DNA of 64,000 nt from Streptomyces himalayensis subsp. himalayensis (GTDB lineage: Bacteria > Actinomycetota > Actinomycetes > Streptomycetales > Streptomycetaceae), in the NCBI RefSeq assembly GCF_013778455.1, contig NZ_JACEHE010000020.1, forward strand, positions 62,001-126,000, read 5' to 3'. Shown here in pieces: positions 28,993-37,582 of this stretch. The notes beneath the pieces are model-generated. The model was not told the origin of the DNA and searched no databases. It was given only the letters and a program-made list of their open reading frames with translations. Both the position numbers and the translations under genes were made by a program. Numbering within the stretch: the first letter of the stretch is position 1; the number at the start of each line of letters is the position of its first letter.

Positions 28993-29016
28993 GCAGCGAA
29001 TACAAGTATGCGCTGC
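28993..29016 (+). promoter_or_regulatory. Imperfect palindrome upstream of SDR, candidate operator
   Basis: Arms GCAGCGAATAC and GTATGCGCTGC form a 24-base palindrome with two mismatched pairs, in the AT-rich gap before the SDR gene. It lies about 50-70 bases before the start codon, a normal place for regulator binding. The XRE gene downstream is the obvious candidate regulator. Confidence 0.5.
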
Positions 29017-29024
29017 ATCTGACC

Positions 29025-29042
29025 TGATTTTCTCTAAAATCA
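29025..29042 (+). promoter_or_regulatory. Perfect palindrome upstream of SDR, candidate operator
   Basis: TGATTTT and AAAATCA form perfect 7-base arms around CTCT, ending about 20 bases before the SDR start. Its AT-richness is striking in this GC-rich DNA. It could be an operator or overlap the promoter -10 region. Confidence 0.45.
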
Positions 29043-29062
29043 AACGAATGGAAGGTAGTGGC

Positions 29063-29911
29063 ATGGCCACTTGGTTCATCACTGGTGCGTCCCGCGGTTT
29101 CGGCCTGGAGATCGCACGCCAGGCACTGGAGCGGGGCGACAAGGTCGTGGCGACGGCCCGCAAGCCCCGGGACGTCGAGGATGCGCTCTCCCAGTACGGG
29201 GACAGGCTGCTCGCTGTCGCCCTGGACGTCACCGACGAGGCGCAGGCCCGTGAAGCTGTCGAGAGAGCCGTGGAGAAGTTCGGAAGGATCGACATCCTGG
29301 TCAACAACGCGGGACGCGGCGTGCTGGGCGCGGTGGAGGAAACCTCCGACGCCGAGTTCCGCTCGGTCTACGACACCAACGTCTTCGGTCTGGCCAACGT
29401 CACCCGCTCCGTACTGCCGGTCATGCGGCGGCAGAGGTCGGGCCGTATTCTCAACCTGAGTTCCATCGGGGGCTTCCGCAGTGTGCCGGGCTTCGGCGTC
29501 TACTGCTCCACCAAGTTCGCCGTGGAGGGCCTCTCGGAGGCGATGCGCGACGAACTGGCACCGCTGGGGATCCAGGTCACGATCGTCGAGCCGGGATATT
29601 TCCGGACCGACTTCCTCGACGCCACCAGCCTGCACACGGAGGGCCAGGTCATCTCCGACTACGCCGAGACCGCCGGCGCCGTGCGCCAGGCCGTCCCCGG
29701 CCTCAATCACGCACAGCCCGGTGATCCCGTCAAGGGCGCCACGGCCATCCTCACCCTTGCCGACGCCGCCAACCCGCCGCTGCGCGCCCAGCTCGGCAGC
29801 GACTGCGCGGCGGAGATGGATCGTAAGATCGCTCAGTTCCGCGAGGAGGCAGACGCCTGGCGGGAGCTGGCCCTGTCCACCGATCACGACGACGTGCAGG
29901 GCGCCGTCTGA
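29063..29911 (+). CDS. Short-chain dehydrogenase/reductase
   Basis: A 282-residue classical SDR. The cofactor motif TGASRGFG (residues 7-14), NNAG (about 84-87), a serine-rich LNLSSIGG and the catalytic YCSTK (Tyr147) are all present, with VEPGYFRTDF after the active site. The ATG at 29063 was chosen because GGAAGG lies 7 bases upstream; ATG 29048 would add five residues. It probably interconverts a hydroxyl and a keto group using NADP(H). Its 3' end lies 43 bases before an XRE regulator on the same strand, and two palindromes precede it, so regulator and enzyme may form a self-controlled pair. Confidence 0.9.
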   Translation: MATWFITGASRGFGLEIARQALERGDKVVATARKPRDVEDALSQYGDRLLAVALDVTDEAQAREAVERAVEKFGRIDILVNNAGRGVLGAVEETSDAEFRSVYDTNVFGLANVTRSVLPVMRRQRSGRILNLSSIGGFRSVPGFGVYCSTKFAVEGLSEAMRDELAPLGIQVTIVEPGYFRTDFLDATSLHTEGQVISDYAETAGAVRQAVPGLNHAQPGDPVKGATAILTLADAANPPLRAQLGSDCAAEMDRKIAQFREEADAWRELALSTDHDDVQGAV

Positions 29912-29954
29912 TCCGCCGTATGACTCGCACGGGTCGTACGAGAAGGAGGCTGCT

Positions 29955-30875
29955 GTGACAGAACTCGGTGAGTACCTGCGCGCATGCCGCGCCCGGGTCA
30001 GCGCCGAGCAGGTGGGGCTCCCCACGTCCGGGCACCGCCGGGTGCCGGGACTGCGGCGTGAGGAACTCGCCTCGCTGGCAGGCGTCAGCGTGGACTACAT
30101 CGTGAGGCTGGAACAAGGCCGCGTGAAGTCCGCCTCGCCCGCCATCCTCACCGCCCTGGCCAGGGCCCTTGAGCTGCGCCCCGACGAGGAGGAGTACCTG
30201 CTGCGGTGTGCAGCCGAGGCGGGCATCTCCGGCCGGGCGAAACCGGCCACCGCAAGAAACCAGCAGGTGTCGCAGGCGACCCAGGTCCTCCTGGAGAGCA
30301 TGGTGAACGTCCCGGCACTCGTGCTCGGCCGTCGCATGGACATCCTGGCATGGAACAGCCTGAGTGCCGCGCTGTTCACCGACTACTCCAGGCTGCCGGC
30401 CAAGCGGCGCAACCACATATGGCTCACCTTCCTCGACCCCGAGGTCCGTGGGCTGTACGCGAACTGGGAGCGAGTCGCCCAGGAGTGTGTGGCCTACCTC
30501 CGCATGGATGCCGGCCGCTACCCGAACGATCCCGAGCTCGCCCGCCTGGTGGGGGAACTGTCCTTGAAGGACCCCGACTTCCGCCGATGGTGGTCCGACC
30601 ACAGGGTGCGGTCCCAGCGGCAGGGCCGCAAGGAGTTCGTCCACGCGGTCGCCGGGGAACTGAGCCTGGACTTCCAGGTGCTGGATGTGCGGGGGTCCAC
30701 CGACCAGAGCCTGCTCGTATACACGGCGGAGCCGCACTCGCCAAGCGCGCAGGCCCTGACCTTCCTGGCGGGTTGGTCCGCCACCGGACTCCCTGCCCGG
30801 CCGACGGAGGCGGCAGAGTTGCCCCGGCGACCCGGGGCAGCACCTGCGGCGGGGGAATCCAAGGACGGGGCGTAG
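29955..30875 (+). CDS. XRE-family regulator with MmyB-like ligand domain
   Basis: A 306-residue regulator. The N-terminal 80 residues hold an XRE helix-turn-helix (LRREELASLAGVSVDYIVRL EQGR), followed by the MmyB-like domain (ALVLGRRMDILAWNSLSAAL; LTFLDPEVRGLYANWERVAQ) thought to sense small ligands such as fatty-acid-like molecules. The GTG start has a strong GAAGGAGG site. It follows the SDR gene and may control it. It is the same family as the regulator at 58125 and the decayed copies near 48600 and 59300. A strong hairpin lies 48 bases after its stop. Confidence 0.9.
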   Translation: MTELGEYLRACRARVSAEQVGLPTSGHRRVPGLRREELASLAGVSVDYIVRLEQGRVKSASPAILTALARALELRPDEEEYLLRCAAEAGISGRAKPATARNQQVSQATQVLLESMVNVPALVLGRRMDILAWNSLSAALFTDYSRLPAKRRNHIWLTFLDPEVRGLYANWERVAQECVAYLRMDAGRYPNDPELARLVGELSLKDPDFRRWWSDHRVRSQRQGRKEFVHAVAGELSLDFQVLDVRGSTDQSLLVYTAEPHSPSAQALTFLAGWSATGLPARPTEAAELPRRPGAAPAAGESKDGA

Positions 30876-30922
30876 CGCATCAGCGGTGACGGCCGGGCCA
30901 GTGACGGCCGGGCCCGCAAACA

Positions 30923-30959
30923 GTTGGGGAGCAGGGTGTGCGACACCCTGCTCCCCAAC
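30923..30959 (+). terminator. Strong hairpin after XRE gene
   Basis: A perfect 17-base stem (GTTGGGGAGCAGGGTGT and its complement) encloses a 3-base loop. No T-run follows, but stems this strong commonly end transcription in Streptomyces. It probably ends the SDR-XRE transcript. Confidence 0.8.
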
Positions 30960-31066
30960 GTTCGTCTGTACGAAGTGCCCTGGTGAAAGTACATGCGCCA
31001 GCGGCCTGGGCGCCTCCGAACCGACGGAGTGAGTGCGCGCGCCTGCTGTCCACACGTATCCGGAGA

Positions 31067-31417
31067 CTACGTCGACGACAGAACCCGCCCCGCACCCCTG
31101 GGGCCCGAGCGGTGCATGCTCCACTGCGCGAGTGGCAGCAGGGCGTTCACCAGTGCCTGGCCGTCCGGGGCCAGCTGATAGCGGATCTGTACGGGCGTAG
31201 TGGGGATGACGGTGCGCTCGATGAGGCCCGCGGCCTCGAGTTCCTTCAGACGTTGGGAGAGCAGCCGGTCGGAGATGCCGTCGATCATCGCCCGGTACTC
31301 GCCGAAGCGCCGGGCGCCCTGGGCGGCAGCCTGCAGTACCGAACCCGTCCAGCGGCGTCCGACCATTTCGAGGGTGCCCTCAAAGCTCGGGCAGGTGTCG
31401 TCATGAATGGAGTCCAC
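31067..31417 (-). CDS. HxlR-family transcriptional regulator
   Basis: A 116-residue winged-helix protein of the HxlR family: CPSFEGTLEMVGRRWTGSVL with the conserved N-terminal Cys, FGEYRAMIDGISDRLLSQRL and LEAAGLIERTV. These regulators often respond to electrophiles or redox stress and act on a divergent neighbour. The start is a GTG with AAGGAG about 12 bases upstream. The luciferase-like gene begins 64 bases away on the other strand, so the shared gap probably carries its operator. Confidence 0.9.
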   Translation of the reverse strand: MDSIHDDTCPSFEGTLEMVGRRWTGSVLQAAAQGARRFGEYRAMIDGISDRLLSQRLKELEAAGLIERTVIPTTPVQIRYQLAPDGQALVNALLPLAQWSMHRSGPRGAGRVLSST

Positions 31418-31460
31418 TTACAAAAGATTAGCTCCTTACCTACCGTTTTGCCAGTGGGGC
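31415..31460. promoter_or_regulatory. Divergent promoter region with inverted CACT..CAAAA pair
   Basis: CACTTACAAAAG and, on the other strand, CACTGGCAAAAC face each other across about 20 bases between the HxlR and monooxygenase genes. The arrangement suits a dimeric HxlR regulator binding inside the divergent promoter. This is an inference from symmetry only. Confidence 0.4.
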
Positions 31461-31481
31461 GGTCCGGCCCACTCTGGACTC

Positions 31482-32381
31482 ATGACCGACTACGGACGCC
31501 AACTCTCCTTCGGCGTGAGCCTTGACCCCTCCGCCGGGACATGGGCACTGACCCGGCGCCTCGCGCGCACGGCGGAGGACTCGGGCCTGGACCACCTCGC
31601 CGTCCAGGACCACCCGTACCAGCCCGGCCACCTCGACGCCTGGACCCTGATCACGCACCTGTCGGCGGTCACCGACCGCATCTCCTTCCTCACCGGCGTC
31701 GCCGACCTGCAGCTGCGCCCGCCGGTGATGCTCGCCAAGGCCGCCGCGTCGCTGAGCGTGCTCACCGACGGACGGATCCAGCTCGGGGTCGGCGGGGGCG
31801 GCATCCCCGACGCCATCGCCTCGATGGGCGGGCCGGCGCGACGCGGCCAGGACATGGTGGCGTTCACCGAGGAGTCCCTGGGGCTCCTGCGCACGGCCCT
31901 GGCCGGAGGCGTCGTACAACTGCACAGCCCGTACCACGCCGTCGACGGTTACCGTGCCGGACCGGTGCCCCCGAAGCCCGTCGAGCTCTGGCTCGGCGCC
32001 CAGAAGCCCAGGATGCTCGCCGTCACCGGCCGGTCGGCCGACGGCTGGATCTCTCCACTGAACATCTACGTCCCGCCGCGGGAGGTGCCCTCGCGTCAGC
32101 GGATCATCGACGAGGCGGCCACCGACGCGGGCCGCGACCCGAGCACGCTGCGGCGCGTCTACAACGTGATCGGCGTGATCGGCGACCACGGAGACGGACC
32201 CGGGCTCGTCGGCGATGTGCGGCGGTGGGTGGACACCCTTACCGAGTGGGCCGTGGAACTCGGCTTCGACACCTTCGTCTTCTGGCCCGCCACCGACCCC
32301 GAGCGGCAGTTCGCGCTCTTCGCCGGCGAGGTCGTGCCTGCGGTGCGCGGGCGCGTCGACGCCCTGCGGAGCGGGCGATGA
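31482..32381 (+). CDS. LLM-class F420/FMN-dependent oxidoreductase
   Basis: A 299-residue luciferase-like enzyme (TIM barrel). Visible family features are FGVSLDPSAGTWALTRRLAR at the N-terminus, DHPYQPGHLDAWTLITHLSA, RIQLGVGGGGIPDA and PVELWLGAQKPRMLAVTGR. These enzymes use FMN or F420 for oxidations and monooxygenations. The ATG is chosen at MTDYGRQLSFG. The stop overlaps the next start (ATGA), so it is coupled to an FAD-linked oxidase; both are likely under the divergent HxlR regulator. Confidence 0.87.
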   Translation: MTDYGRQLSFGVSLDPSAGTWALTRRLARTAEDSGLDHLAVQDHPYQPGHLDAWTLITHLSAVTDRISFLTGVADLQLRPPVMLAKAAASLSVLTDGRIQLGVGGGGIPDAIASMGGPARRGQDMVAFTEESLGLLRTALAGGVVQLHSPYHAVDGYRAGPVPPKPVELWLGAQKPRMLAVTGRSADGWISPLNIYVPPREVPSRQRIIDEAATDAGRDPSTLRRVYNVIGVIGDHGDGPGLVGDVRRWVDTLTEWAVELGFDTFVFWPATDPERQFALFAGEVVPAVRGRVDALRSGR

Positions 32382-33688
32382 ACGGCACCCTCTCCACCGT
32401 GCCGGCCGAGCTCGCGGGCAAGGTGGTCACGCCCGACGACCGCCGCTACCGGCCGCTGCGCTCCACCTACACCACCGTCGGCCGCCCGGCCGCCGTGGTC
32501 CTGCCCGAGTCCGCGGGCGACGTCGCGGCGGCGCTGCGGCTCGCGCGGGAGACGGGCCTTCGGGTGGCCGTCCGCAGCGGCGGACACGGCCTGTCCGGCA
32601 GCGGCACCAACGATGGCGGGCTCGTCATCGACCTGAGCGCTCTGCACCGCATCGACGTCGTCGACCGCGGCTCCCGACTGGTCCGCGTCGAGGCGGGCGC
32701 CCGCTGGGCCCAGGTTGCCCAGGCGCTCGCCCCGCACGGGCTCGCCATCAGCTCGGGCGACCACGGCAACGTCGGCGTCGGCGGCCTCGCCACCGGGGGC
32801 GGCGTCGGCTGGCTCGTACGGCAATACGGGCTCACCATCGACCACGTCCGTGCCGTCGAGGTCGTCCTGCCCGACGGAACGGCCGTACGCGCCGACGCCG
32901 AGACCGAGCCCGACCTGCTGTGGGTGATGCGCGGGGCCGGCGCGGGTGCCGGGATCGCGGTGGCCTTCGAGATCGAGGCCATGGAGCTTCGTGACGTCGG
33001 CCATGCACAGCTCGTCGCCGCAGTGGACCCGGCCGGGCAGACGCTGCGCCGCTGGGCCGATGTCATGGCGCGGGCGCCACGCGAGCTGTCGACGGCGGTG
33101 ATGCTGTCCTCGCAGGGCACCACCACCACCGCGTTCATCACCGCGGTCGTGGCCTCGGACAGCCCGTCCGTCATCCGCGCCGCCGTCGAACCGCTGCTCG
33201 GCATCGGCGACGTGATGGCCCAGCAGGCCCACATCGTCCCCTACACCGAGCTGGTCCCACCGCACCATCTGCACGCCAACTCCGGCCAGATGCCCGCCAG
33301 CACGACCAACGGACTGCTCACCGACATGACCCCGCACGCCGCCCGCGCACTGCTCACCGCATCGGCTGCCCCCGACCCGGTCCTGATCCAGCTGCGTTCA
33401 CTCGGCGGCGCGACCCACGACCCTGCCCCCTCGGACACGGCGTTCGCCCACCGCCACCAGAACACCCTCGTCGTCGCCTCGGCGTTCCCGCCGGACGCCC
33501 CCGCCACACTGGCCGCCGCTTGGCGCCCCCTCGCCCCGCACACCGACGGCGCCTACGTGAACTTCGAGAGCGCCCCCGACGAGGCGACGTTCGCCCGCGC
33601 CTACCCGGGACCGACCCGCACCCGCGTCACCGACCTGTGGAAGCGCTACGACCCCGACGGCACCCTGCGCCCCCGGCCACCGGCCTGA
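32378..33688 (+). CDS. FAD-binding oxidoreductase (PCMH/BBE type)
   Basis: A 436-residue oxidase with a PCMH-type FAD domain. RSGGHGLSG contains the His (H70) usually bonded to FAD; the Cys needed for a second covalent link in berberine-bridge enzymes is missing (SSGDHGNVGVGGLATGGG instead), so flavin attachment would be by one bond at most. A BBE-like C-terminus (WKRYDPDGTLRP) is present but short. It probably uses oxygen to oxidise an alcohol, sugar or amine-type substrate. Translation is coupled to the upstream luciferase-like enzyme. Confidence 0.87.
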   Translation: MNGTLSTVPAELAGKVVTPDDRRYRPLRSTYTTVGRPAAVVLPESAGDVAAALRLARETGLRVAVRSGGHGLSGSGTNDGGLVIDLSALHRIDVVDRGSRLVRVEAGARWAQVAQALAPHGLAISSGDHGNVGVGGLATGGGVGWLVRQYGLTIDHVRAVEVVLPDGTAVRADAETEPDLLWVMRGAGAGAGIAVAFEIEAMELRDVGHAQLVAAVDPAGQTLRRWADVMARAPRELSTAVMLSSQGTTTTAFITAVVASDSPSVIRAAVEPLLGIGDVMAQQAHIVPYTELVPPHHLHANSGQMPASTTNGLLTDMTPHAARALLTASAAPDPVLIQLRSLGGATHDPAPSDTAFAHRHQNTLVVASAFPPDAPATLAAAWRPLAPHTDGAYVNFESAPDEATFARAYPGPTRTRVTDLWKRYDPDGTLRPRPPA

Positions 33689-33779
33689 CCGCCGGCCGCC
33701 TCGACCTCACCGACCACGAGCCCGCGGCACCCGCCGCGAGCGCCCGCCCTTTCAAGTCACCCAGTACTGGAGATACTCC

Positions 33780-34430
33780 ATGGCCACGTTGCTGCACATC
33801 GACTCCTCCGTGTTCCCGGGCGGCGCTTCCGCCTCCCGCGCCGTGACGGAGATCTTCCGCAAGACCTGGGAGGAGCAGCACCCCAAGGGCACGGTGATCT
33901 ACCGCGACCTCTCCGCCAACCCGGTGCCGCACATCACCGCCCACGCCCACACCGCCGGGTTCGCCGATCCGGACGCCCACACGCCCGAGCAGGCCGCCGC
34001 CTTCGCCGACCGCCTGGAGCTGATCGAGGAGTTGGAGCGTGCGGACACGGTGCTGATCGGCGCGCCGATGTACAACTACACGATCCCCTCGACCCTCAAG
34101 GCATGGCTGGACAACGTGATCCTCTTCGGCCGCACCTCGGGCGAGAACCCCTCCGCCAAGGGCACCCCGGTCACTGTCGTCGCCAGCCGCGGCGGCTCCT
34201 ACGCGCCCGGCACCCCGAAGGAGCCCTACGAGTACGTGCAGAACTACCTGACGGCGACCCTCGCCGGCATGCTCTCCCTCGACCTCGACTTCATCGTCCC
34301 GGAACTCACCATGGCCCCGCACATCCCGGCCATGGCCGAACTGGTGCCGCTCTTCGAAACCTCCCGCGACCGCGCCTTCCAAGACGCGGCCACCAAGGCC
34401 AAGGCCCTCGCCGAACGCCTCGCCGCGTAA
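33780..34430 (+). CDS. azoR: FMN-dependent NADH:quinone/azo reductase
   Basis: A 216-residue flavodoxin-like enzyme of the AzoR family, which reduces quinones and azo compounds with NADH. Key features are LLHIDSSVFPGGASASRAVT (FMN phosphate loop), LIGAPMYNYTIPSTLKAWLD and VVASRGGSYAPG. Length is normal. It lies 91 bases after the FAD oxidase and may be under the same HxlR control, a common pairing since HxlR proteins often respond to quinone-like electrophiles. A hairpin follows the stop. Confidence 0.92.
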   Translation: MATLLHIDSSVFPGGASASRAVTEIFRKTWEEQHPKGTVIYRDLSANPVPHITAHAHTAGFADPDAHTPEQAAAFADRLELIEELERADTVLIGAPMYNYTIPSTLKAWLDNVILFGRTSGENPSAKGTPVTVVASRGGSYAPGTPKEPYEYVQNYLTATLAGMLSLDLDFIVPELTMAPHIPAMAELVPLFETSRDRAFQDAATKAKALAERLAA

Positions 34431-34437
34431 ACACGAG

Positions 34438-34481
34438 AACGCCGTGTGCGTCCCTGCCACCGGGACATCGCACGGCGTTTT
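34438..34481 (+). terminator. Hairpin terminator after azoR
   Basis: AACGCCGTG pairs with CACGGCGTT across a loop that itself holds a TCCC/GGGA stem, and the right arm runs into TTTTG. This fits an intrinsic terminator for the azoR transcript. Confidence 0.7.
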
Positions 34482-34924
34482 GACGGTCATCGCCGACGGC
34501 GGCTGCCGGAGCACAGGTCTGGTCCCGCACTGTCGCGAGACGGGCCGGGCCGAACTCCCGGCCATTTCGGCCTGCTGCACAGGTACTCGGGACGTCCGAT
34601 CGGCGTCCAAACGTCCGTCCTTGACGGCTCAGCCCGGATCCACCGGCTTTTCGGGGTGGGCGTTTCGGGTTGTGCGGGCCGTGTCGGGGTTGAGTTGCGG
34701 ATTCGTGACACTCTGTCACATGATCACTACGTTTCGCTAATCCAACTGATGAGCCTCTGCTCGACGATGCCTGAGCACTCCCTGGCGACGGAGAGGAACG
34801 GCACCCCTCTCGGACCTGGTTGGGCACCTCAACGAGTCCACGACCAGCAGGTGGGTCCGATGTCGCGCTCGCCCGTCTCGGAGGACACTGAGTGCGTACC
34901 GAGTTCTGAGGCAAGTGAAAGCTG
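34482..34924. other. Gene-free leader of the SpoIIE-type gene
   Basis: No convincing gene. It contains a perfect inverted repeat GTGACA-CTC-TGTCAC at 34705-34719 followed by a relatively AT-rich stretch, which is a plausible promoter/operator for the phosphatase gene downstream. Confidence 0.45.
34705..34719 (+). promoter_or_regulatory. Inverted repeat GTGACA-N3-TGTCAC
   Basis: Perfect 6-base arms around CTC, about 205 bases before the SpoIIE-type gene. Its form suits a dimeric regulator; the regulator is unknown. Confidence 0.4.
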
Positions 34925-37360
34925 ATGACTATGGGTGCATCTCACGCCACCAGCCGCAGTGGCCCCCACGATGGAGTCCCGGCGGAGAACCAGGCCCACA
35001 TCCTGATTGACCAGCGCGGCACGGTGGTCGGATGGAGCCCGGTGGCCGAGGGGCTGCTGGGCTACCCGGCGGATGCCATGCTGGGGCGCCCGGCATGGGA
35101 CCTGCTGGCCGGTGTCGATCCCACCACGCACTCGCTCGCCGCCATCGACGACTTCGCCGTTCTCCTGCGACGCGAGGACGGCGCCTCCCTGCCCTGCCGA
35201 ATGACCGTCCGTCCTGAGCGCGAAGGCGCGGCGGTCAGGTGCTGGGGGGTCACGCTCGCCCCTGCGGAACAGGGAAACCCGACGGCCGAACTCGACCAGG
35301 CCCTCCTGGAGACACTGTTCACCGTCTCTCCCGTAGGTCTGTTCCTCCTCGATCCCTGCCTGCGGCTCGTCCGGTTCAACCCCGCGGGCGAAGGCATGCA
35401 GGGCACCTCGGTCGCAGAAGCCGTCGGCAGGCGTCCCACGGAGGCGTGGCCGGGCTTCGCCGCGGAATCGGTGGAGCGCGTGATGCAACAGGTGCTGGCC
35501 ACGGGGCAGCCGGTGATCGGCGTCGAAAAGCGGATGCGCCCCCCAGGAGATCCAAGTCATGAGCATGTCTATTCGGCTTCCGTCTTCCGCCTGGAGGACG
35601 TCCATGGTCGCCTCCTGGGCATCGCCGACGCCACTGTCGACGTCACCGACCGCCATCTGGCGCAGGAGCGGCTGAATGTGCTCGCGCAGGCCGGCACACG
35701 GATCGGGTCCACCCTCGACGTGCTGGACACCGTCCGGGGCCTGGCGGAGGTATCCGTGCCGGGGCTGGCCGACAGCATGGCCGTGGAAGTCCTGGAGCCG
35801 GTACTCGCGGGAGAGGACCTCGAACCCGGTCCCGTACACCGCGACACCGTGCTGCGTCGGGCGGTATGCCGGTCCCGGGACGACGCGGAACCCTGGACGG
35901 CCTGTGACCAAGACGGCGCCCTGCCGCCGGTGGCCGCTGCCGAGGCCCTCACCGACCTTCAGCCGCGCATTGTCGATCCGCTGAGTCCTCCCGGACAGCG
36001 GGCGTTGCACAGCTTGCGGGCGCCCAGGGAAGACGTCCACTCGCTGATGCTCGTACCGCTGGTCGCCCAGTACCGAGCTCTGGGGCTCGCCACGTTCTGT
36101 CGCTGGGGGGAGCGGAGGCCTTTCGAACGTGACGATCTGACCCTGGCCGGAGAACTCGCCCTGCGCACCGCCGCGTGCCTGGACAACGCCCGCCGGTACC
36201 TGCGTGAGAGCAATTCCCTGGTCGCACTGCGGCACGCCCTGCGGCCGGGCGGACTCCCCACTCATCACGCCCTGGATGTGGCGCACGAATACGTGCACGC
36301 GGGCTCCGGCGGCGACTGGGTCGACGCCGTACCACTCTCCGGAGCCCGGGTGGCCCTCGTCGCAGGCCGGGTGCCCGGCCACGGGGTACAGACCGCCGCA
36401 GCCGCAGGGCGGATCCGCGCAGCCGTGCACACCCTGTCGGACCTGGACCTGGAACCGGATGAACTGCTCGCCCGGCTCGACGACCTGGTACGCCGCCTCA
36501 GCAACGGCCCCGGAACGGTGGACGACCAGCCATGGCCGGCACGGGACGCCGGGAGATCTGACAACGGAGACGAGGCCGGCGCGACGTGCCTCTACCTGAT
36601 CTACGATCCCGTGACCCGGCGCTGCTCGCTCTCCAGTGCCGGTCACCCCTGGCCCGTGGTCGTGCACCCGGACGGCACCGTGGCCCTCCTGGAGCATCCG
36701 CCCGGCGCCGCACTGTGCTGCGCCGGCGCTCCTTTCGGGAAGGCCGACGTCGACCTGCCCGAGAACTCGATGCTCGCGCTGTACACCCCAGGCCTCTTCC
36801 AGGAGCAGCCCGAAGATCGGAACCGCGAGCGCTTGGCCGACCTTCTCGCCGGGTTTTCCGGCTCCGTGCGCCAGGCATGCAGCATGCTGACCGAAGCACT
36901 GGTCCCGGCACGGCTCCGGGAAGACGTCGCCGTTCAGGTCGCCCGCACGCACACGCTGGGTCCGGCACGGGTCGTGTCGTGGGATCTGCCGAGCGATCCG
37001 GCCATGGTCTCCACGGCCCGGTCGCTCGTCACCCGGCAGCTCACATCGTGGGACATGAGCGAAGCGGCGTTCACCACCGAACTGATAGCCAGTGAGCTCG
37101 TCACCAACGCCATCCGCTACGCCAAACCTCCTGTGCAGCTGCGACTCATCCGCAGCCATGTTCTGACATGCGAGGTGTCCGACGGCAGCAGCACCTCACC
37201 ACGGTTGCGGCACGCCCGCACTACCGACGAGGGCGGCCGGGGGCTGCTCCTCGTCGCCCGGTGCTCCGAACGTTGGGGCACCCGCTACACCGAGGGCGGC
37301 AAGACCGTCTGGGTTGAGCAGAGCATTCCTGAGGGCCTGGAGTCACCTTCTCGGCCGTGA
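34925..37360 (+). CDS. PAS-GAF-SpoIIE phosphatase with anti-sigma-type ATPase domain
   Basis: An 811-residue signalling protein. Order: two PAS domains (about 20-120 and 125-245), GAF (about 250-425), PP2C/SpoIIE phosphatase (about 445-685) and a HATPase_c anti-sigma-type kinase domain (about 690-805, with ASELVTNAIRYAKPPVQLRL and the G-box DEGGRGLLLVARCSERW). Such proteins set anti-sigma/anti-anti-sigma balance in stress or development. GGDWVDA keeps the first metal Asp, but the usual VGDVxGHG reads VAGRVPGHG, with Arg in place of a metal Asp, so phosphatase activity may be weak or lost. The ATPase Asn (TNAI) is kept. The ATG at 34931 is an alternative start. Confidence 0.88.
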   Translation: MTMGASHATSRSGPHDGVPAENQAHILIDQRGTVVGWSPVAEGLLGYPADAMLGRPAWDLLAGVDPTTHSLAAIDDFAVLLRREDGASLPCRMTVRPEREGAAVRCWGVTLAPAEQGNPTAELDQALLETLFTVSPVGLFLLDPCLRLVRFNPAGEGMQGTSVAEAVGRRPTEAWPGFAAESVERVMQQVLATGQPVIGVEKRMRPPGDPSHEHVYSASVFRLEDVHGRLLGIADATVDVTDRHLAQERLNVLAQAGTRIGSTLDVLDTVRGLAEVSVPGLADSMAVEVLEPVLAGEDLEPGPVHRDTVLRRAVCRSRDDAEPWTACDQDGALPPVAAAEALTDLQPRIVDPLSPPGQRALHSLRAPREDVHSLMLVPLVAQYRALGLATFCRWGERRPFERDDLTLAGELALRTAACLDNARRYLRESNSLVALRHALRPGGLPTHHALDVAHEYVHAGSGGDWVDAVPLSGARVALVAGRVPGHGVQTAAAAGRIRAAVHTLSDLDLEPDELLARLDDLVRRLSNGPGTVDDQPWPARDAGRSDNGDEAGATCLYLIYDPVTRRCSLSSAGHPWPVVVHPDGTVALLEHPPGAALCCAGAPFGKADVDLPENSMLALYTPGLFQEQPEDRNRERLADLLAGFSGSVRQACSMLTEALVPARLREDVAVQVARTHTLGPARVVSWDLPSDPAMVSTARSLVTRQLTSWDMSEAAFTTELIASELVTNAIRYAKPPVQLRLIRSHVLTCEVSDGSSTSPRLRHARTTDEGGRGLLLVARCSERWGTRYTEGGKTVWVEQSIPEGLESPSRP

Positions 37361-37449
37361 ACGACTCTGTTGGGAAAGGCGTGATTCGGGTGGGGCTGTG
37401 TCGTTCGTCTTGTTGATGGCTATGGTCGTTGGCAGGGTGGGGTGAGCGG

Positions 37450-37536
37450 GTGTCGCTGGAGTCGCGGTCGGATGATGGGGTGCCTGAGCTGACGGCTCGG
37501 GTGGTGCGGGCCTCGTTCCCCAAGGGGACACTCGCG
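37450..37536 (+). pseudogene. IS1182-type transposase N-terminal remnant
   Basis: About 29 codons read VPELTARVVRASFPKGTLA, the conserved start of IS1182-family transposases common in Streptomyces, and the similarity then stops. No other part of that element is visible nearby. It is a scar of a lost insertion between two genes. Confidence 0.7.
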
Positions 37537-37582
37537 ACCCCGAACGCTCCCGGAGCGCCATGCGTCTCGGCATCGGTCCGGC

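Noticed and set aside
30923..30959. Hairpin considered as a CRISPR-type repeat or attachment site
   Set aside because: It occurs once, has a 3-base loop and follows a stop codon, which fits a terminator.
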